A stretch of 53,123 nt of DNA from Kineosporia sp. R_H_3 (GCF_002198675.1 NZ_MWLL01000155.1:1-53123), one strand, 5' to 3'. Numbered from the stretch's first letter, positions 1 through 8,328 are shown. The notes: generated by a model from the letters alone, not told the origin. A program made the numbers and translations.

Positions 1-1
1 C

Positions 2-238
2 CGTGATCCGGTCGGCGCGGGCCGCCCCCCGCTGCCCCGCGCCGACCGGATCACGGCGGCCGACCGGCTGCGGAACGGGCTGCGCCGGGCGTCGGGGCGC
101 CTGCGCTGCCGGTTCGGGCTGCACGACTGGGCCTACCGGCGGAACCCGGACGTCGGCGGGGCCTCGGCCGTGTTCCACCAGTGCCGGCGCTGCGGGCGCG
201 AGTACTCGCCGCCGGACCCGCGACAGACCTGGTTCTGA
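2..238 (+). CDS. 3' end of a small Cys-pair (zinc-ribbon-like) protein, partial
   Basis: The reading frame is open from the window edge to a TGA at 236-238, so the 5' end is missing. The C-terminal part reads like a real protein: a Cys after LR, then FGLHDWAYRR, then a CRRCG pair near the end. Short proteins of this shape (a CxxGxHxW-like segment followed by a CxxC knuckle) are known as small zinc-ribbon-like or DUF1660-type proteins. Metal binding is inferred. Codon third positions are GC-rich in this frame, which supports it over the overlapping frames. It ends 20 bases before the convergent antiporter gene. Confidence 0.55.
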   Translation, partial: RDPVGAGRPPLPRADRITAADRLRNGLRRASGRLRCRFGLHDWAYRRNPDVGGASAVFHQCRRCGREYSPPDPRQTWF

Positions 239-258
239 CGCCGTCCCGGGTGCCGCGA

Positions 259-1389
259 TCAGGGGCTGACGGCGAGGAACAGGAACGCGGCGAGGAGCAC
301 GAGGTGGACGGCGGCCTGCAGCCGCGTCGCCCGGCCGGGGACGACGGTGAGCACCGCGGCCACGATCGTCACCGCGAGCAGCGTGATCTGGGTCGGGTCG
401 AGGCCGAGCAGGAGCGGGCCGTCGAGCCAGATCGACGCCACGGCGATCGCCGGGATCGTCAGGCCGATGCTCGCCATCGCCGAGCCGAGCGCGAGGTTGA
501 GGCTGATCTGGATCCGCTCGCGCTGTGCCGCCCGGACCGCGGCCAGGGTCTCCGGCAGGAGCACGAGCAGGGCGATGACGACCCCGACGAAGGACGGCGG
601 GAACCCGACGCCCGCGACGGCCTTCTCGATCGCCGGCGACTCGACCTTCGCGAGCCCGACGACCGCGACGAGCGAGGCAAGGAGCAGCCCGAGGCTGACG
701 AACGCCGTCCGGTTCGTCGGCGGGTCCGCGTGGACGTCGGCGTCGAGCGTGCCCGAGCCGTCGGTCGCGACGGGGAGGAAGAAGTCCCGGTGGCGCACCG
801 TCTGGGTGAGGACGAACGCGATGTAGAGCGTCAGCGAGGCGATCGCGGCGAACACGAGCTGGCCGGACGACAGCTCCGGACCGGGGCGGCTCGTCGTGAA
901 CGTCGGGACGACGAGGCAGAGCGTCGCGAGCGTCACCACGGTCGCGAGCGCGCCGCCGGTGCCCTCGGCGTTGAACGCCGGGATGCCGTGGCGCAGCGCC
1001 CCGACGAGCAGGGAGATGCCGACGATGCCGTTGACCGTGATCATCACGGCGGCGAAGACGGTGTCCCGGGCGAGGGACTGGGTCTCCGGCCCGCCGGAGA
1101 TCATGAGCGTGAGGATGAGCGCGACCTCGATGACCGTCACGGCGACGGCGAGCACGAGCGACCCGAACGGCTCGCCGACCCGGTGCGCGACGACCTCGGC
1201 ATGGTGGACGGCGGCCAGCACGGCCGCACCGAGGACGACCGCCACGAGCGTCACGACGACCGCGCCCGTGGTGCCCTCGAACTTCCGGCCCCAGGTCAGG
1301 GCGAGGACCACGACCGCGAGCGGCGGGACCACGGTCGTCCAGGACAGGGCGGGCAGCCGGGAACGGGTCGCGCGGGTGTCGGTGGTCAT
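259..1389 (-). CDS. chaA: ChaA-type Ca2+:H+ antiporter
   Basis: This is a 376-aa integral membrane protein with about ten to eleven hydrophobic segments, and it should export Ca2+ (and possibly Na+ or K+) in exchange for protons. It has the two internal repeats of the Ca2+/cation antiporter superfamily, each with an acidic signature: GEPFGSLVLAVAVTVIEVAL near residues 75-95 and LPETLAAVRAA followed by LALGSAMASIGLTIP near residues 285-320. Length matches ChaA. I chose the ATG at 1387-1389 (MTTDTR). In-frame starts at 1401 and 1413 would add 4 or 8 residues, and no strong ribosome site separates them. The gene faces the partial gene to its left and lies downstream of a VOC gene on the same strand, 69 bases away. 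Confidence 0.85.
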   Translation of the reverse strand: MTTDTRATRSRLPALSWTTVVPPLAVVVLALTWGRKFEGTTGAVVVTLVAVVLGAAVLAAVHHAEVVAHRVGEPFGSLVLAVAVTVIEVALILTLMISGGPETQSLARDTVFAAVMITVNGIVGISLLVGALRHGIPAFNAEGTGGALATVVTLATLCLVVPTFTTSRPGPELSSGQLVFAAIASLTLYIAFVLTQTVRHRDFFLPVATDGSGTLDADVHADPPTNRTAFVSLGLLLASLVAVVGLAKVESPAIEKAVAGVGFPPSFVGVVIALLVLLPETLAAVRAAQRERIQISLNLALGSAMASIGLTIPAIAVASIWLDGPLLLGLDPTQITLLAVTIVAAVLTVVPGRATRLQAAVHLVLLAAFLFLAVSP

Positions 1390-1458
1390 CGCCACCACCA
1401 TTTCAGTGCACATACCCGTGCGCAGATCGAGATGCCGTCGCCCGCCGGTGGTGCATCC

Positions 1459-1827
1459 TCACCCCGCCGGCGTGAGGACCTCGATCCGGTTGCCGTTGGG
1501 GTCCTCGGTGTAGAACCGTCGCATCCCGGGGAAGTCGTCGTCGAAGGTGACCGGGGCCCCGGCGGCCCTGAGCCGGGCCGCCCAGCCGTCGAGGTCGGCG
1601 ACGAGCAGCCCCGGGTGCGCCTTGCGGGCGGGCCGGAAGTCGGCCTCGACGCCGAGGTGGAGCTCCACGCCGTCCCGCCGGAACCAGCAGCCGCCGCGGG
1701 CGGCGAGGGCAGGCGGCTTCGGCACCTCCTCGAAGCCGAGGGCGCCGACGTAGAAGGCGCGCAGGGCGTCCTCGGTGCCGGCGGGGCAGGCGAGCTGGAC
1801 GTGGTGGACGACGGCGTCCCGGGTCAT
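1459..1827 (-). CDS. VOC (glyoxalase/bleomycin resistance fold) family protein
   Basis: This 122-aa protein is a single vicinal-oxygen-chelate module. It opens with VVHHVQLACP (first beta strand with the usual metal-ligand His), has a central GVELHLGVE strand, and ends with FYTEDPNGNRIEVL, the standard last strand with its Glu. Such proteins are metal-dependent lyases, dioxygenases or drug-binding proteins. The substrate cannot be read from the sequence. A clear Shine-Dalgarno (GAGGAGG) precedes the ATG at 1825-1827. The promoter region carries a palindrome (1847-1860), so the gene may be repressor-controlled. It is divergent from another VOC-like gene at 1910. Confidence 0.8.
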   Translation of the reverse strand: MTRDAVVHHVQLACPAGTEDALRAFYVGALGFEEVPKPPALAARGGCWFRRDGVELHLGVEADFRPARKAHPGLLVADLDGWAARLRAAGAPVTFDDDFPGMRRFYTEDPNGNRIEVLTPAG

Positions 1828-1846
1828 GACGGCCTCCTCGTGGGTC

Positions 1847-1860
1847 TCTTGATGTCAAGA
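1847..1860. promoter_or_regulatory. palindromic operator candidate in a divergent VOC promoter region
   Basis: TCTTGA and TCAAGA flank a 2-base spacer (TG), a perfect inverted repeat in the 82-base gap between divergent starts at 1827 and 1910. It lies 20 bases upstream of the minus-strand VOC ATG. The CTTGA/TCAAG core resembles operators of MarR-family dimers. No regulator gene adjoins it, so the binding protein is unknown. Confidence 0.45.
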
Positions 1861-1909
1861 TACTCTGGTCCCATCGGCCTTTCCCGGCGGCCTTGAGCAC
1901 AATGGCGCC

Positions 1910-2260
1910 ATGGACGACGCCCACGCCGTAGCCGTTCTCCGCGCGACGGACGCCGAGGCCTCCGCCGAGTGGTACCGGCGCCTCGGCTTCACCGAGGAGT
2001 TCCGCCATCAGTTCGAGCCGGGGATGCCCTGGTACATCGGGATCCGGCGCGCGGACGCCGCCCGGCTGCACCTGTCCGAGCACCGCGGGGACGCCCGCCC
2101 GGACACCCTCGTCTACCTCTACGTGCCCGACGTGGACACCGTCGCCGCGGCCTGCGGCGTCACGCACATCCACGACAACCCGTGGGCGCGGGAGTTCGAG
2201 GTCAAGGACCCCGACGGCAACCGGATCCGGGTGGGGACGGTGCCGCAGTCGCGTCGGTAG
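1910..2260 (+). CDS. VOC-like (bleomycin resistance type) protein
   Basis: The 116-aa product has the layout of small bleomycin-binding VOC proteins: an N-terminal strand AVAVLRATDAEASAEWYRRL, a middle ARLHLSEH strand, and a final FEVKDPDGNRIRVG strand. The WYRRLGF motif after the first strand is typical. These proteins usually bind a ligand rather than catalyse; the ligand is unknown. The start is the ATG at 1910, preceded by CACAAT with a 6-base gap and no Shine-Dalgarno, which fits a leaderless transcript. The stop TAG at 2258 forms part of the -10-like hexamer of the next gene. Confidence 0.75.
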   Translation: MDDAHAVAVLRATDAEASAEWYRRLGFTEEFRHQFEPGMPWYIGIRRADAARLHLSEHRGDARPDTLVYLYVPDVDTVAAACGVTHIHDNPWAREFEVKDPDGNRIRVGTVPQSRR

Positions 2261-2271
2261 GGTCGCCGTCC

Positions 2272-2742
2272 ATGACCACGCCCGCTGCGCTGACCGGTCG
2301 TAGCCTGCTCGTCGCCGCGTCGTACGTCGTCCTGCGCCGCGACGACGAGGTGCTCCTCCAGCTGCGGCAGGACACCGGCTACATGGACGGGTTCTGGGCC
2401 AGTCTCGCCGGGCACGTCGACCCGTACGAGTCGGCGCAGCAGGCAGCGGTCCGGGAGGCGCGCGAGGAGGCCGGCGTCACGATCGACGCCGGCGACCTGC
2501 GTGCGCTGACGACGCTGCACCGGGTCGAGGTCGGCGGCCCTCCGGTCGAGCAGCGCTGCGACTTCTTCTTCGAGGTGACCCGCTGGGCCGGGGAGCCGAC
2601 CGTGCTCGAGCCGACGAAATGCGCTGCGATGCAGTGGTTCGGCCTCGACGCGCTGCCGCCGGAGGTCGTCCCGCACGAGCGGCTCGTGCTCGACGGGCTG
2701 CGCTCGGGCGACCTGCCGCCGGTCGTCAGCCTCCTGCGCTGA
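2272..2742 (+). CDS. Nudix hydrolase
   Basis: This 156-aa protein should hydrolyse a nucleoside diphosphate linked to another moiety, using Mg2+. A full Nudix box occupies residues 47-69: the Gly at 47, the Glu 6 residues later, then REAREEAGV, with every invariant position of GX5EX7REUXEEXGU present. The rest is a compact alpha/beta Nudix domain with no extra domain, so the substrate could be an NTP-sugar, an oxidised nucleotide or a dinucleotide. The ATG at 2272 is preceded by TAGGGT at 2258-2263 with an 8-base gap, a leaderless-type arrangement that uses the stop codon of the upstream gene. Confidence 0.85.
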   Translation: MTTPAALTGRSLLVAASYVVLRRDDEVLLQLRQDTGYMDGFWASLAGHVDPYESAQQAAVREAREEAGVTIDAGDLRALTTLHRVEVGGPPVEQRCDFFFEVTRWAGEPTVLEPTKCAAMQWFGLDALPPEVVPHERLVLDGLRSGDLPPVVSLLR

Positions 2743-2832
2743 GCGCCGGTCCGAGCGGCCCGGCACGCGGACGAGCCGGAGTCGGACCGCACGTCCTGGC
2801 GGGGCGCTCGGTGGTCGCCTAGCCTGCCGTCC

Positions 2833-3033
2833 ATGACCGAGCAGCCGCAGTTCTGGTTCAACATCCGCACCGGCAAGGTCGAGACGGAGTACGACAAGAA
2901 CCAGGGCAAGGACCTCATGGGGCCGTACGCCAGCGAGGCGGAGGCCGCGCAGTCGCTGAAGAAGGCCGCCGAGCGCACCGAGTCGTGGGACGAGGAGGAC
3001 CGCCGCTGGCGCGACGGGGACGACGAGGCCTGA
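2833..3033 (+). CDS. small SPOR-like conserved protein
   Basis: The 66-aa product begins with PQFWFNIRTGKVET and contains GPYASEAEAAQSLKKA, followed by a charged, acidic tail. This short family is common in Actinobacteria, where it is often annotated as SPOR-domain-like. The fold and the link to cell-wall binding are inference. There is no signal peptide or membrane segment, so it should be cytoplasmic. The hexamer TAGCCT (2820-2825) sits 7 bases before the ATG with no Shine-Dalgarno, so the mRNA is probably leaderless. Confidence 0.75.
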   Translation: MTEQPQFWFNIRTGKVETEYDKNQGKDLMGPYASEAEAAQSLKKAAERTESWDEEDRRWRDGDDEA

Positions 3034-3064
3034 GCCTGCGTCCTGCCGCGGGTCGGGGCCAGGG

Positions 3065-3427
3065 TCAGGATCGGGCCAGGTAGGCGAGCGCCTTCTCCTC
3101 GGTCGGGAACGCCGGCGCCCCGATCCCGCCGCCGACGAGCTGCAGCCCCCGCAGCACGACCCGGCCGAACCCGTCGATGCCGACGAAGGCGGTGCGCACC
3201 TGGTGGGCCACGAACGTGCCGCGCACCGCGCTCTTGGTCGCGGCGAGGAACTCGCTCGTCGGCCTGTTGCGGCCGTCGACGTGCACGAGCACACGGACGC
3301 CGGGCCCGGCAGCCTCGATGAGCGTCACCGACTCCGCGAGCGTCGCCATGTGCTGCTCGTGCGTCTGGTCGCGGTAGTCCGCGTACAGGTAGCGCAGCCC
3401 GTTCTCCTCACGCCAGCTGCACGCCAT
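3065..3427 (-). CDS. STAS/SpoIIAA-like small protein
   Basis: The 120-aa protein starts MACSWREENGLRYLYADY and ends with FGRVVLRGLQLVGGG then FPTEEKALAYLARS. The final segment, with a helix and the EEALAWL-type ending, resembles SpoIIAA-like/STAS-superfamily proteins that often track with signalling modules. The assignment is by pattern only. I chose the ATG at 3425-3427 because CAGGAGGAGG lies a few bases upstream. An in-frame GTG at 3512-3514 would add 29 residues and almost touch the next gene. Function unknown. Confidence 0.55.
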   Translation of the reverse strand: MACSWREENGLRYLYADYRDQTHEQHMATLAESVTLIEAAGPGVRVLVHVDGRNRPTSEFLAATKSAVRGTFVAHQVRTAFVGIDGFGRVVLRGLQLVGGGIGAPAFPTEEKALAYLARS

Positions 3428-3510
3428 GACGACCTCCTCCTGGGCGGTGGGAACACCGCTGCGCTCCAGCAGGTATCGACGTGCCGCCCGGACTTCTTGA
3501 TCCGTCGCGC

Positions 3511-4053
3511 TCACCCGTCGTGGGGCTGCCGGTCCCGGCGGCGGTGCAGGTCGGTGAACGTCTCCCGGTAGCGGTTGAGCAGGGACAGCAGCTCGGCCTG
3601 GTCGAGGCCGCCGTAGCCGGCGGGCAGCGTCGTCGGGTAGCCGAAGCGGCCGCGCAGCCGGCGCCGCGTCCGGTCGTCGGGGGCGTGCCGGTAGGCCCGG
3701 TTCTGGAAGCCGACGCCGGCGCCGGCCGGGCTGAACCGCACGCAGTCCTCCCAGGTCTCGCTCTGCCGCACCCGGAACGCGCCGACCTCGGTGACGCCGT
3801 CCTCGTCGACGACGAGCCGGGCCGGGCGCACGAGGTCGACCACGGACGACGCGACGAACCAGGCGAGCGCGGCGAGGACGGCGACCGCGCCGGCCGCCCA
3901 CCACGGCGACCCCGCGCGGTCGTCCGCACCGGCGGCCACGACCCCGCCGCACCCCAGGGTGAGGACGACCGCGAGCGCGAGGGTGGCGACCCGGTTGCGG
4001 CGCGCCATGACGAGCTCGACCCGGGGGAGCGACGACGGCGGGTCCTGCGGCAC
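3511..4053 (-). CDS. membrane protein with PH-like C-terminal domain, function unknown
   Basis: This protein of about 180 aa has two hydrophobic segments near the N terminus (VATLALAVVLTLGCGGVVAAG, then a second after SPWWAAGA), followed by a soluble part that begins LVVDEDGVTEVGAFRVR. That is the usual design of bacterial PH-domain membrane proteins. The C-terminal 60 residues are basic and end in RRRDRQPHDG. The start is uncertain: the GTG at 4051-4053 keeps PRVELVMARRNRV, while the ATG at 4006-4008 would trim 15 residues. It lies 44 bases downstream of the MFS gene and probably shares its transcript. Confidence 0.55.
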   Translation of the reverse strand: MPQDPPSSLPRVELVMARRNRVATLALAVVLTLGCGGVVAAGADDRAGSPWWAAGAVAVLAALAWFVASSVVDLVRPARLVVDEDGVTEVGAFRVRQSETWEDCVRFSPAGAGVGFQNRAYRHAPDDRTRRRLRGRFGYPTTLPAGYGGLDQAELLSLLNRYRETFTDLHRRRDRQPHDG

Positions 4054-4097
4054 GCCCCCAGGATCGCCTCCGACACCGACCACGCGCAGGCGATCGG

Positions 4098-5429
4098 CTA
4101 CGTCGCGTCGGGGCGGACGACGTCCGCCCCGGGGAGCGGCTCGTCCGCCAGGCGGGCCCGCTCCTCGCGCAGGTCGCGCTCGCGGACGGCGTGCTCGTCG
4201 GTCCGGGCGTCGTAGCCCCAGAACTCGCGCAGCCAGGCCGCGGTCGCGACGACGCCGACCGCGCACAGCACGCCGCCGCTGACGATCGAGGTCCGCACGC
4301 CGAACCCGTCCGCGACGACCCCGGCCCGCACCTGGCCCCCGAGCGGGCCGACCGAGTACGAGAGCATCTCGATGCCCGCCAGCCGGCCGCGGCGCTCGTC
4401 GGGGATGGTCTGGTTCCAGATGATCTGCCGGAACAGGGCGCTCACCATGTCGGCCGCGCCCGCGAGCGCGAAGAACACGAGCACGAGCCAGGCGGACGAC
4501 GCGAGGCCGGCCGCCGCGGTGGCCAGCCCCCAGCAGGCCGCCGCGACGACGACGACCCGCCCGTGGTGGTGCACGCGCGCCGTCCAGCCGCTCGTCGCCG
4601 TCGCGACGAGGCTTCCCGCCGTTCCCGCGCTGTAGAGCAGGCCGAGCAGCTCGGGCTGCCGGAGCACGTCCGTGGCGAACGCCGGGAACAGCACCGTGGG
4701 CATCGCGAGGAACATCGCGACCATGTCGATGACGTAGGTGCCGAGCAGGTCGCGCCGGCCGGCCGCGTAACGGATCCCCTCGACGATGCCGGCGACGCTC
4801 GGCGGCGTCCCGCCGTCCGTCACGGGGGCCGGCCGCAGGCCGACGTACAGCAGGGCCGCCACCGAGAGCCCGACGACGTCCACCGCGTACGCCCACGTCG
4901 CGCCGCCCGAGGCGAGGATCAGGCCGCCGATCGCCGGCCCGGCGAGCAGCCCGGTCTGCATCCCGATCGACGAGAGCGCCAGCGCCCCGGGCAGCTCGTC
5001 GTGCCGGACGACGCGCGGCAGCAGCGCCTCCCGGCTCGGCCGGTGCGCCGCGGTCACGGCGGACAGCAGTGCGCCGACGACGTACAGCGCCCAGACCTGC
5101 GGGGTCGGCAGGTGCGCGTTGACGAGGAGCAGGGCCGTGAGCGCGACCTGGGCGACCGTCGTCGTGACGAGCACCGTGCGCCGGTCGTAGTGGTCGGCGA
5201 TCGCCCCGCCCCAGAGCCCGAACACGACGAGCGGCACGAGCTCGACCGCGCCGAGCATGCCGACCGCGAGGTTCGACCCGGTCAGGGCGTAGAGCTGCCA
5301 GGGCAGCGCGACGTAGGTGACCATCGCGCCGAGGTAGGTCACGGTGCCGGCGACGAGGAGCAGCCGGAAGTCGCGCGACGTCCGCAGCGGCGTGAGGTCG
5401 ACCATCGGCAGACGGGGGAGGCGGGGCAC
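4098..5429 (-). CDS. MFS exporter (EntS/MMR-like)
   Basis: The 443-aa protein has twelve predicted membrane segments and no large loops. The motif GGAIADHYDRRTVLV in the second loop is the major-facilitator motif A. The N-terminal stretch TPLRTSRDFRLLLVAGTVTYLGAMV resembles EntS-like (enterobactin exporter) and related drug-export MFS proteins, so an efflux role is likely but the substrate is open. The start is the GTG at 5427-5429, with GAGAGG about 11 bases upstream. A downstream ATG (MVDLTPL) is possible but lacks a ribosome site. The C terminus is a charged cytoplasmic tail (ERDLREERARLAD). Confidence 0.8.
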   Translation of the reverse strand: MPRLPRLPMVDLTPLRTSRDFRLLLVAGTVTYLGAMVTYVALPWQLYALTGSNLAVGMLGAVELVPLVVFGLWGGAIADHYDRRTVLVTTTVAQVALTALLLVNAHLPTPQVWALYVVGALLSAVTAAHRPSREALLPRVVRHDELPGALALSSIGMQTGLLAGPAIGGLILASGGATWAYAVDVVGLSVAALLYVGLRPAPVTDGGTPPSVAGIVEGIRYAAGRRDLLGTYVIDMVAMFLAMPTVLFPAFATDVLRQPELLGLLYSAGTAGSLVATATSGWTARVHHHGRVVVVAAACWGLATAAAGLASSAWLVLVFFALAGAADMVSALFRQIIWNQTIPDERRGRLAGIEMLSYSVGPLGGQVRAGVVADGFGVRTSIVSGGVLCAVGVVATAAWLREFWGYDARTDEHAVRERDLREERARLADEPLPGADVVRPDAT

Positions 5430-5508
5430 GAGCGGTCAGCCTCTCAAGCCGGTGGTGATGATCGCATCCGGGTTTCCGCTCGCCCGGACGTCAGGTGCTG
5501 CCCCGTCG

Positions 5509-6510
5509 TCAGCGGTGGAGCTTGGGGAGCACCTCGCGGCCGAAGACCTCGATCCACTCGGCCTGGTTACGGCCGACGTTGTGCAGGTAGACGCGGTCGA
5601 AGCCGAGGTCGCAGAACTTCTGGATCGCGGCCCGGTGCACGTCGGGGTCGCTGCTGATGACCATCCGGCCCTCGAAGTCCTCGGGGCGCACGAGCTTGGC
5701 CATCTGCTCGAAGTCGAACGGGGAGCGGATGTCGGCCTTGGGGAACTTCATCCCGCCGTTGGGCCACTGGTCCATCGCGTTCGCCAGCGCCTCCTCGTCG
5801 GTCGGCGCCCACGACAGGTGCAGCTGGAGCACCTTCGGCATCGTGTCCGGGTCCTTGCCGGCCTCCCGGGCACCCTCGGCGAACTTGTCGAAGAGGCCGC
5901 CGATCTTCTCCAGCGGGGCGCCGACGGTGATGATCCCGTCGGCGAACTTGCCGGTCTTCTTCGCGTTGATCGGGCCCGCGGTCGCCACGAGGATCGGCGG
6001 GGCCTGCTCCGGCATCGTCCAGAGCCGGGTCGACTCCATCTTGAAGAACCGGCCGTCGTGCTTGACGTCCTTGTTCGCCAGCGAGGCGTCGAAGAGCTTG
6101 CGGATGACCTCGATGGCCTCCCACATCCGCAGGGACCGCTCGCCCGCCTCGGGCCAGTACCCCGGCACGACGTGCTCGTTGAGCGCCTCGCCCGAGCCCA
6201 GGCCGAGCCACGAACGGCCCGGGTACATCGCCTCGGTGGTCGCCGCGGCCTGCGCGACGATCGCCGGGTGGAACCGGAACGACGGGCACGTCACGCCGGG
6301 GCCGAGGTCACCGCGGGTGCGCTCGCCGACGGCGGCCAGCACGCTCCACACGAACGACGCCTCGCCCTGCGCCGGCACCCAGGGCTGGAAGTGGTCGGCG
6401 GCCATGCATCCCGAGAAGCCGTGCTCCTCGGCGAGCACCTGGTAGCCCACGACCTCCTGGGGCGCGAACTGCTCGAGCATCGCGGCGTAGCCGATCGTCA
6501 GGTCTGCCAT
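5509..6510 (-). CDS. F420-dependent glucose-6-phosphate dehydrogenase-like oxidoreductase
   Basis: The 333-aa protein is a luciferase-like (LLM) TIM barrel. It shares landmarks with mycobacterial Fgd1: EQFAPQE near residue 13, DHFQPW near residue 39, the GSGEALNEHV segment near 105, and a C-terminal SDPDVHRAAIQKF. The family (TIGR03557) uses coenzyme F420; G6P as the substrate is not proven, because members include other F420 enzymes. Its ATG at 6508-6510 overlaps the end of the DUF2306 gene by 13 bases. A TAACCT hexamer at 6518-6523 (minus strand) sits 7 bases before the ATG, so it may also have its own leaderless promoter inside the upstream gene. Confidence 0.8.
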   Translation of the reverse strand: MADLTIGYAAMLEQFAPQEVVGYQVLAEEHGFSGCMAADHFQPWVPAQGEASFVWSVLAAVGERTRGDLGPGVTCPSFRFHPAIVAQAAATTEAMYPGRSWLGLGSGEALNEHVVPGYWPEAGERSLRMWEAIEVIRKLFDASLANKDVKHDGRFFKMESTRLWTMPEQAPPILVATAGPINAKKTGKFADGIITVGAPLEKIGGLFDKFAEGAREAGKDPDTMPKVLQLHLSWAPTDEEALANAMDQWPNGGMKFPKADIRSPFDFEQMAKLVRPEDFEGRMVISSDPDVHRAAIQKFCDLGFDRVYLHNVGRNQAEWIEVFGREVLPKLHR

Positions 6511-7154
6511 GCGGCAGAGGTTAGCCGGACGTCGTCCCGCCCGCCCGACCGGTCACGGGTGAGCGCCCACGCCACGGCGAGGTTCGGCACCCACGCCAGC
6601 CAGGCGACCGCGGCGTAGGCCTGGGCGAACGTGCCCGGCGCGAGCCCGGCGGCGTCCAGCGAGCCCCAGGCGACGAGGTAGAGCCGCAGGGTGACGGCGG
6701 CGAAGGTCAGGGCGACGGCGCGGACCATCCAGCGCCGGTGCGTCGCGAGGTCCCGGCGGCGCGCGGCCGAGATCCCGAGCGCCGTCGTCGAGAGCCACGC
6801 GACGGCCAGGGCGGCGAACCCGACCCGGGCGACCGGCCCGCCGAACGCCGTCGGCGCGAGCCCGAGCCCGCCGATGCCCCCGACGAGGACGCCGGCGCCG
6901 AACAGCCGCCCGAGCACCCGGTGCACCCGCGGCGCCCGGCGGCGCAGCGTCCGGGAGAGCTGCCAGGGTGCGGTCGCCAGCGCGAGCATCGCACCCGTCA
7001 CGTGCAGGTACAGCGGCACCTGGTGGGCGAGGTACACGGCGCGCTGCTCGTCGAAGTACAGCGCGGGGTCGAAGCGCAGGTAGGCCGACGAGACGAGGAC
7101 GACGAGCGTCGACAGCAGCGTCGCGAGGGTCCAGAGGAGGCGGCGTCCGGTCAT
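6498..7154 (-). CDS. DUF2306-type membrane protein
   Basis: This 218-aa protein has about six to seven membrane segments. The middle shows YFDEQRAVYLAHQVPLYLHV, APWQL and HRVLGRLFGAGVL, which are the conserved His-containing stretches of the DUF2306 family. The His residues in membrane segments suggest haem or metal binding, but that is inference. The start is the ATG at 7152-7154. Its last codons overlap the start of the F420 oxidoreductase gene, so the two are probably co-expressed. The 172 bases upstream, up to the divergent gene at 7327, hold nothing else I recognise. Confidence 0.7.
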   Translation of the reverse strand: MTGRRLLWTLATLLSTLVVLVSSAYLRFDPALYFDEQRAVYLAHQVPLYLHVTGAMLALATAPWQLSRTLRRRAPRVHRVLGRLFGAGVLVGGIGGLGLAPTAFGGPVARVGFAALAVAWLSTTALGISAARRRDLATHRRWMVRAVALTFAAVTLRLYLVAWGSLDAAGLAPGTFAQAYAAVAWLAWVPNLAVAWALTRDRSGGRDDVRLTSAAWQT

Positions 7155-7326
7155 GCCTCGACGATCTCGGTCCGCGCGGCGCCGTCCCACCGGGCCCGCC
7201 CCCGGGCCGGGCCGGGGGACAGCCCCCGCACGGCGCTGCGGCCCGCCCCCGGCAGGCAGCCGGCCGGCTACGCGATGAGCGAACGGGTGTCGACGCCGGG
7301 CCCTGCGGTCTGCGCAGGATGGGCGC

Positions 7327-8328
7327 ATGACGGACCCGGCCACCTCGGCGACCCCGCTCCCGCTCTTCGGCGTCAACCTCGGCCGGCTCGCGGACCCCGC
7401 GTCCGGGCCCGCGCCGGCCGGCCCGCCCGGCGACGACCCCGCCGGGGTGCCGGCGGGTCCGGTCGCGGCGGCCCGCTGGGCCGAGGAGAACGGGCTCGAC
7501 GTCGTCACGGCGGCCGACCACGTCGGCGCACCGTCACCGTTCCTCCAGCTCGCGGCGGCCGCCGCCGTGACCTCACGGGTGCGGCTGCGCACCTACGTCC
7601 TCGACTACGGCTTCTGGAACCCGGTCCTGCTCGCGCGGGACGTCGCCACGCTCGACGTCGTCTCCGGCGGCCGGGTCGACCTCGGGCTCGGCGCCGGGCA
7701 CATGCCGAAGGAGCACGAGAGGGCCGGGCTGCCGTTCCCGCGGTACGCCGACCGGCTCGCCGAGCTCGACGCGTTCGCGGCCGCCGTCCGCGACGCCCTC
7801 GCCGCCGACGACCAGGCGCCGAAGCCGGTGCAGCAGCCGGTCCCGCTGTTCATCGCGGCGATGTCGCCCCGCGGGCTGGACGTCGCGGCACGGCACGGCA
7901 GCGTCGTCGGCCTCGCCGGCGCGGTCCAGCTCGCCGGCCGGCCCGCGGGCACCTTCGGGCTCGCGTCGTCCGCGCAGACCGACGAGCGGGTCGCCGAGGT
8001 CCGGGCCGCGCGGGCGGCGCGCGGGCAGCAGCCCGCGACCTTCGACGTCCTGCTCCAGATGGTGTCGATCGGGCAGGACCCGACCGAACGCGCCGAGGCG
8101 CTCGCCGCCGAGTGGGCCGCCGAGGGCGACGACATCACGGCCGCCGAGCTGCTCGACACGCCGTTCCTGCTCTTCGCCCGCACGGCCGAGGACGCCGCCG
8201 CAGAGCTGGAGCGGCGCACCGCGCGGTGGGGCGTCTCGTCGTGGTGCACCCACACGCCGTCCGGGGTGCCGCTCGCCCAGGTCGCGGCGGCCTACCGGGC
8301 ACGGGCCGCGGCGGGGGCGCCCGCGTGA
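7327..8328 (+). CDS. LLM class flavin/F420-dependent oxidoreductase
   Basis: The 333-aa protein has the bacterial luciferase-like barrel: PLPLFGVNLGRL at the N terminus, AADHVGAPSPFLQLA, then LLARDVATLDVVSGGRVDLGLGAGHMPKE, the family hallmark around residues 110-125. The cofactor is FMN or F420 and the substrate is unknown. The ATG at 7327 is preceded by CAGGAT with a 6-base gap and no Shine-Dalgarno. Its stop codon overlaps the GTG of the next gene (GTGA at 8325-8328), so the two are translationally coupled. Confidence 0.8.
   Translation: MTDPATSATPLPLFGVNLGRLADPASGPAPAGPPGDDPAGVPAGPVAAARWAEENGLDVVTAADHVGAPSPFLQLAAAAAVTSRVRLRTYVLDYGFWNPVLLARDVATLDVVSGGRVDLGLGAGHMPKEHERAGLPFPRYADRLAELDAFAAAVRDALAADDQAPKPVQQPVPLFIAAMSPRGLDVAARHGSVVGLAGAVQLAGRPAGTFGLASSAQTDERVAEVRAARAARGQQPATFDVLLQMVSIGQDPTERAEALAAEWAAEGDDITAAELLDTPFLLFARTAEDAAAELERRTARWGVSSWCTHTPSGVPLAQVAAAYRARAAAGAPA

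Noticed and set aside
181-1896. 571-codon plus-strand open frame opposite the antiporter and VOC genes
   Set aside because: It is rich in Arg, Asp, Gly and Glu with no recognisable motif, and lies antisense to two well-supported genes. Long antisense frames are expected at this GC content.
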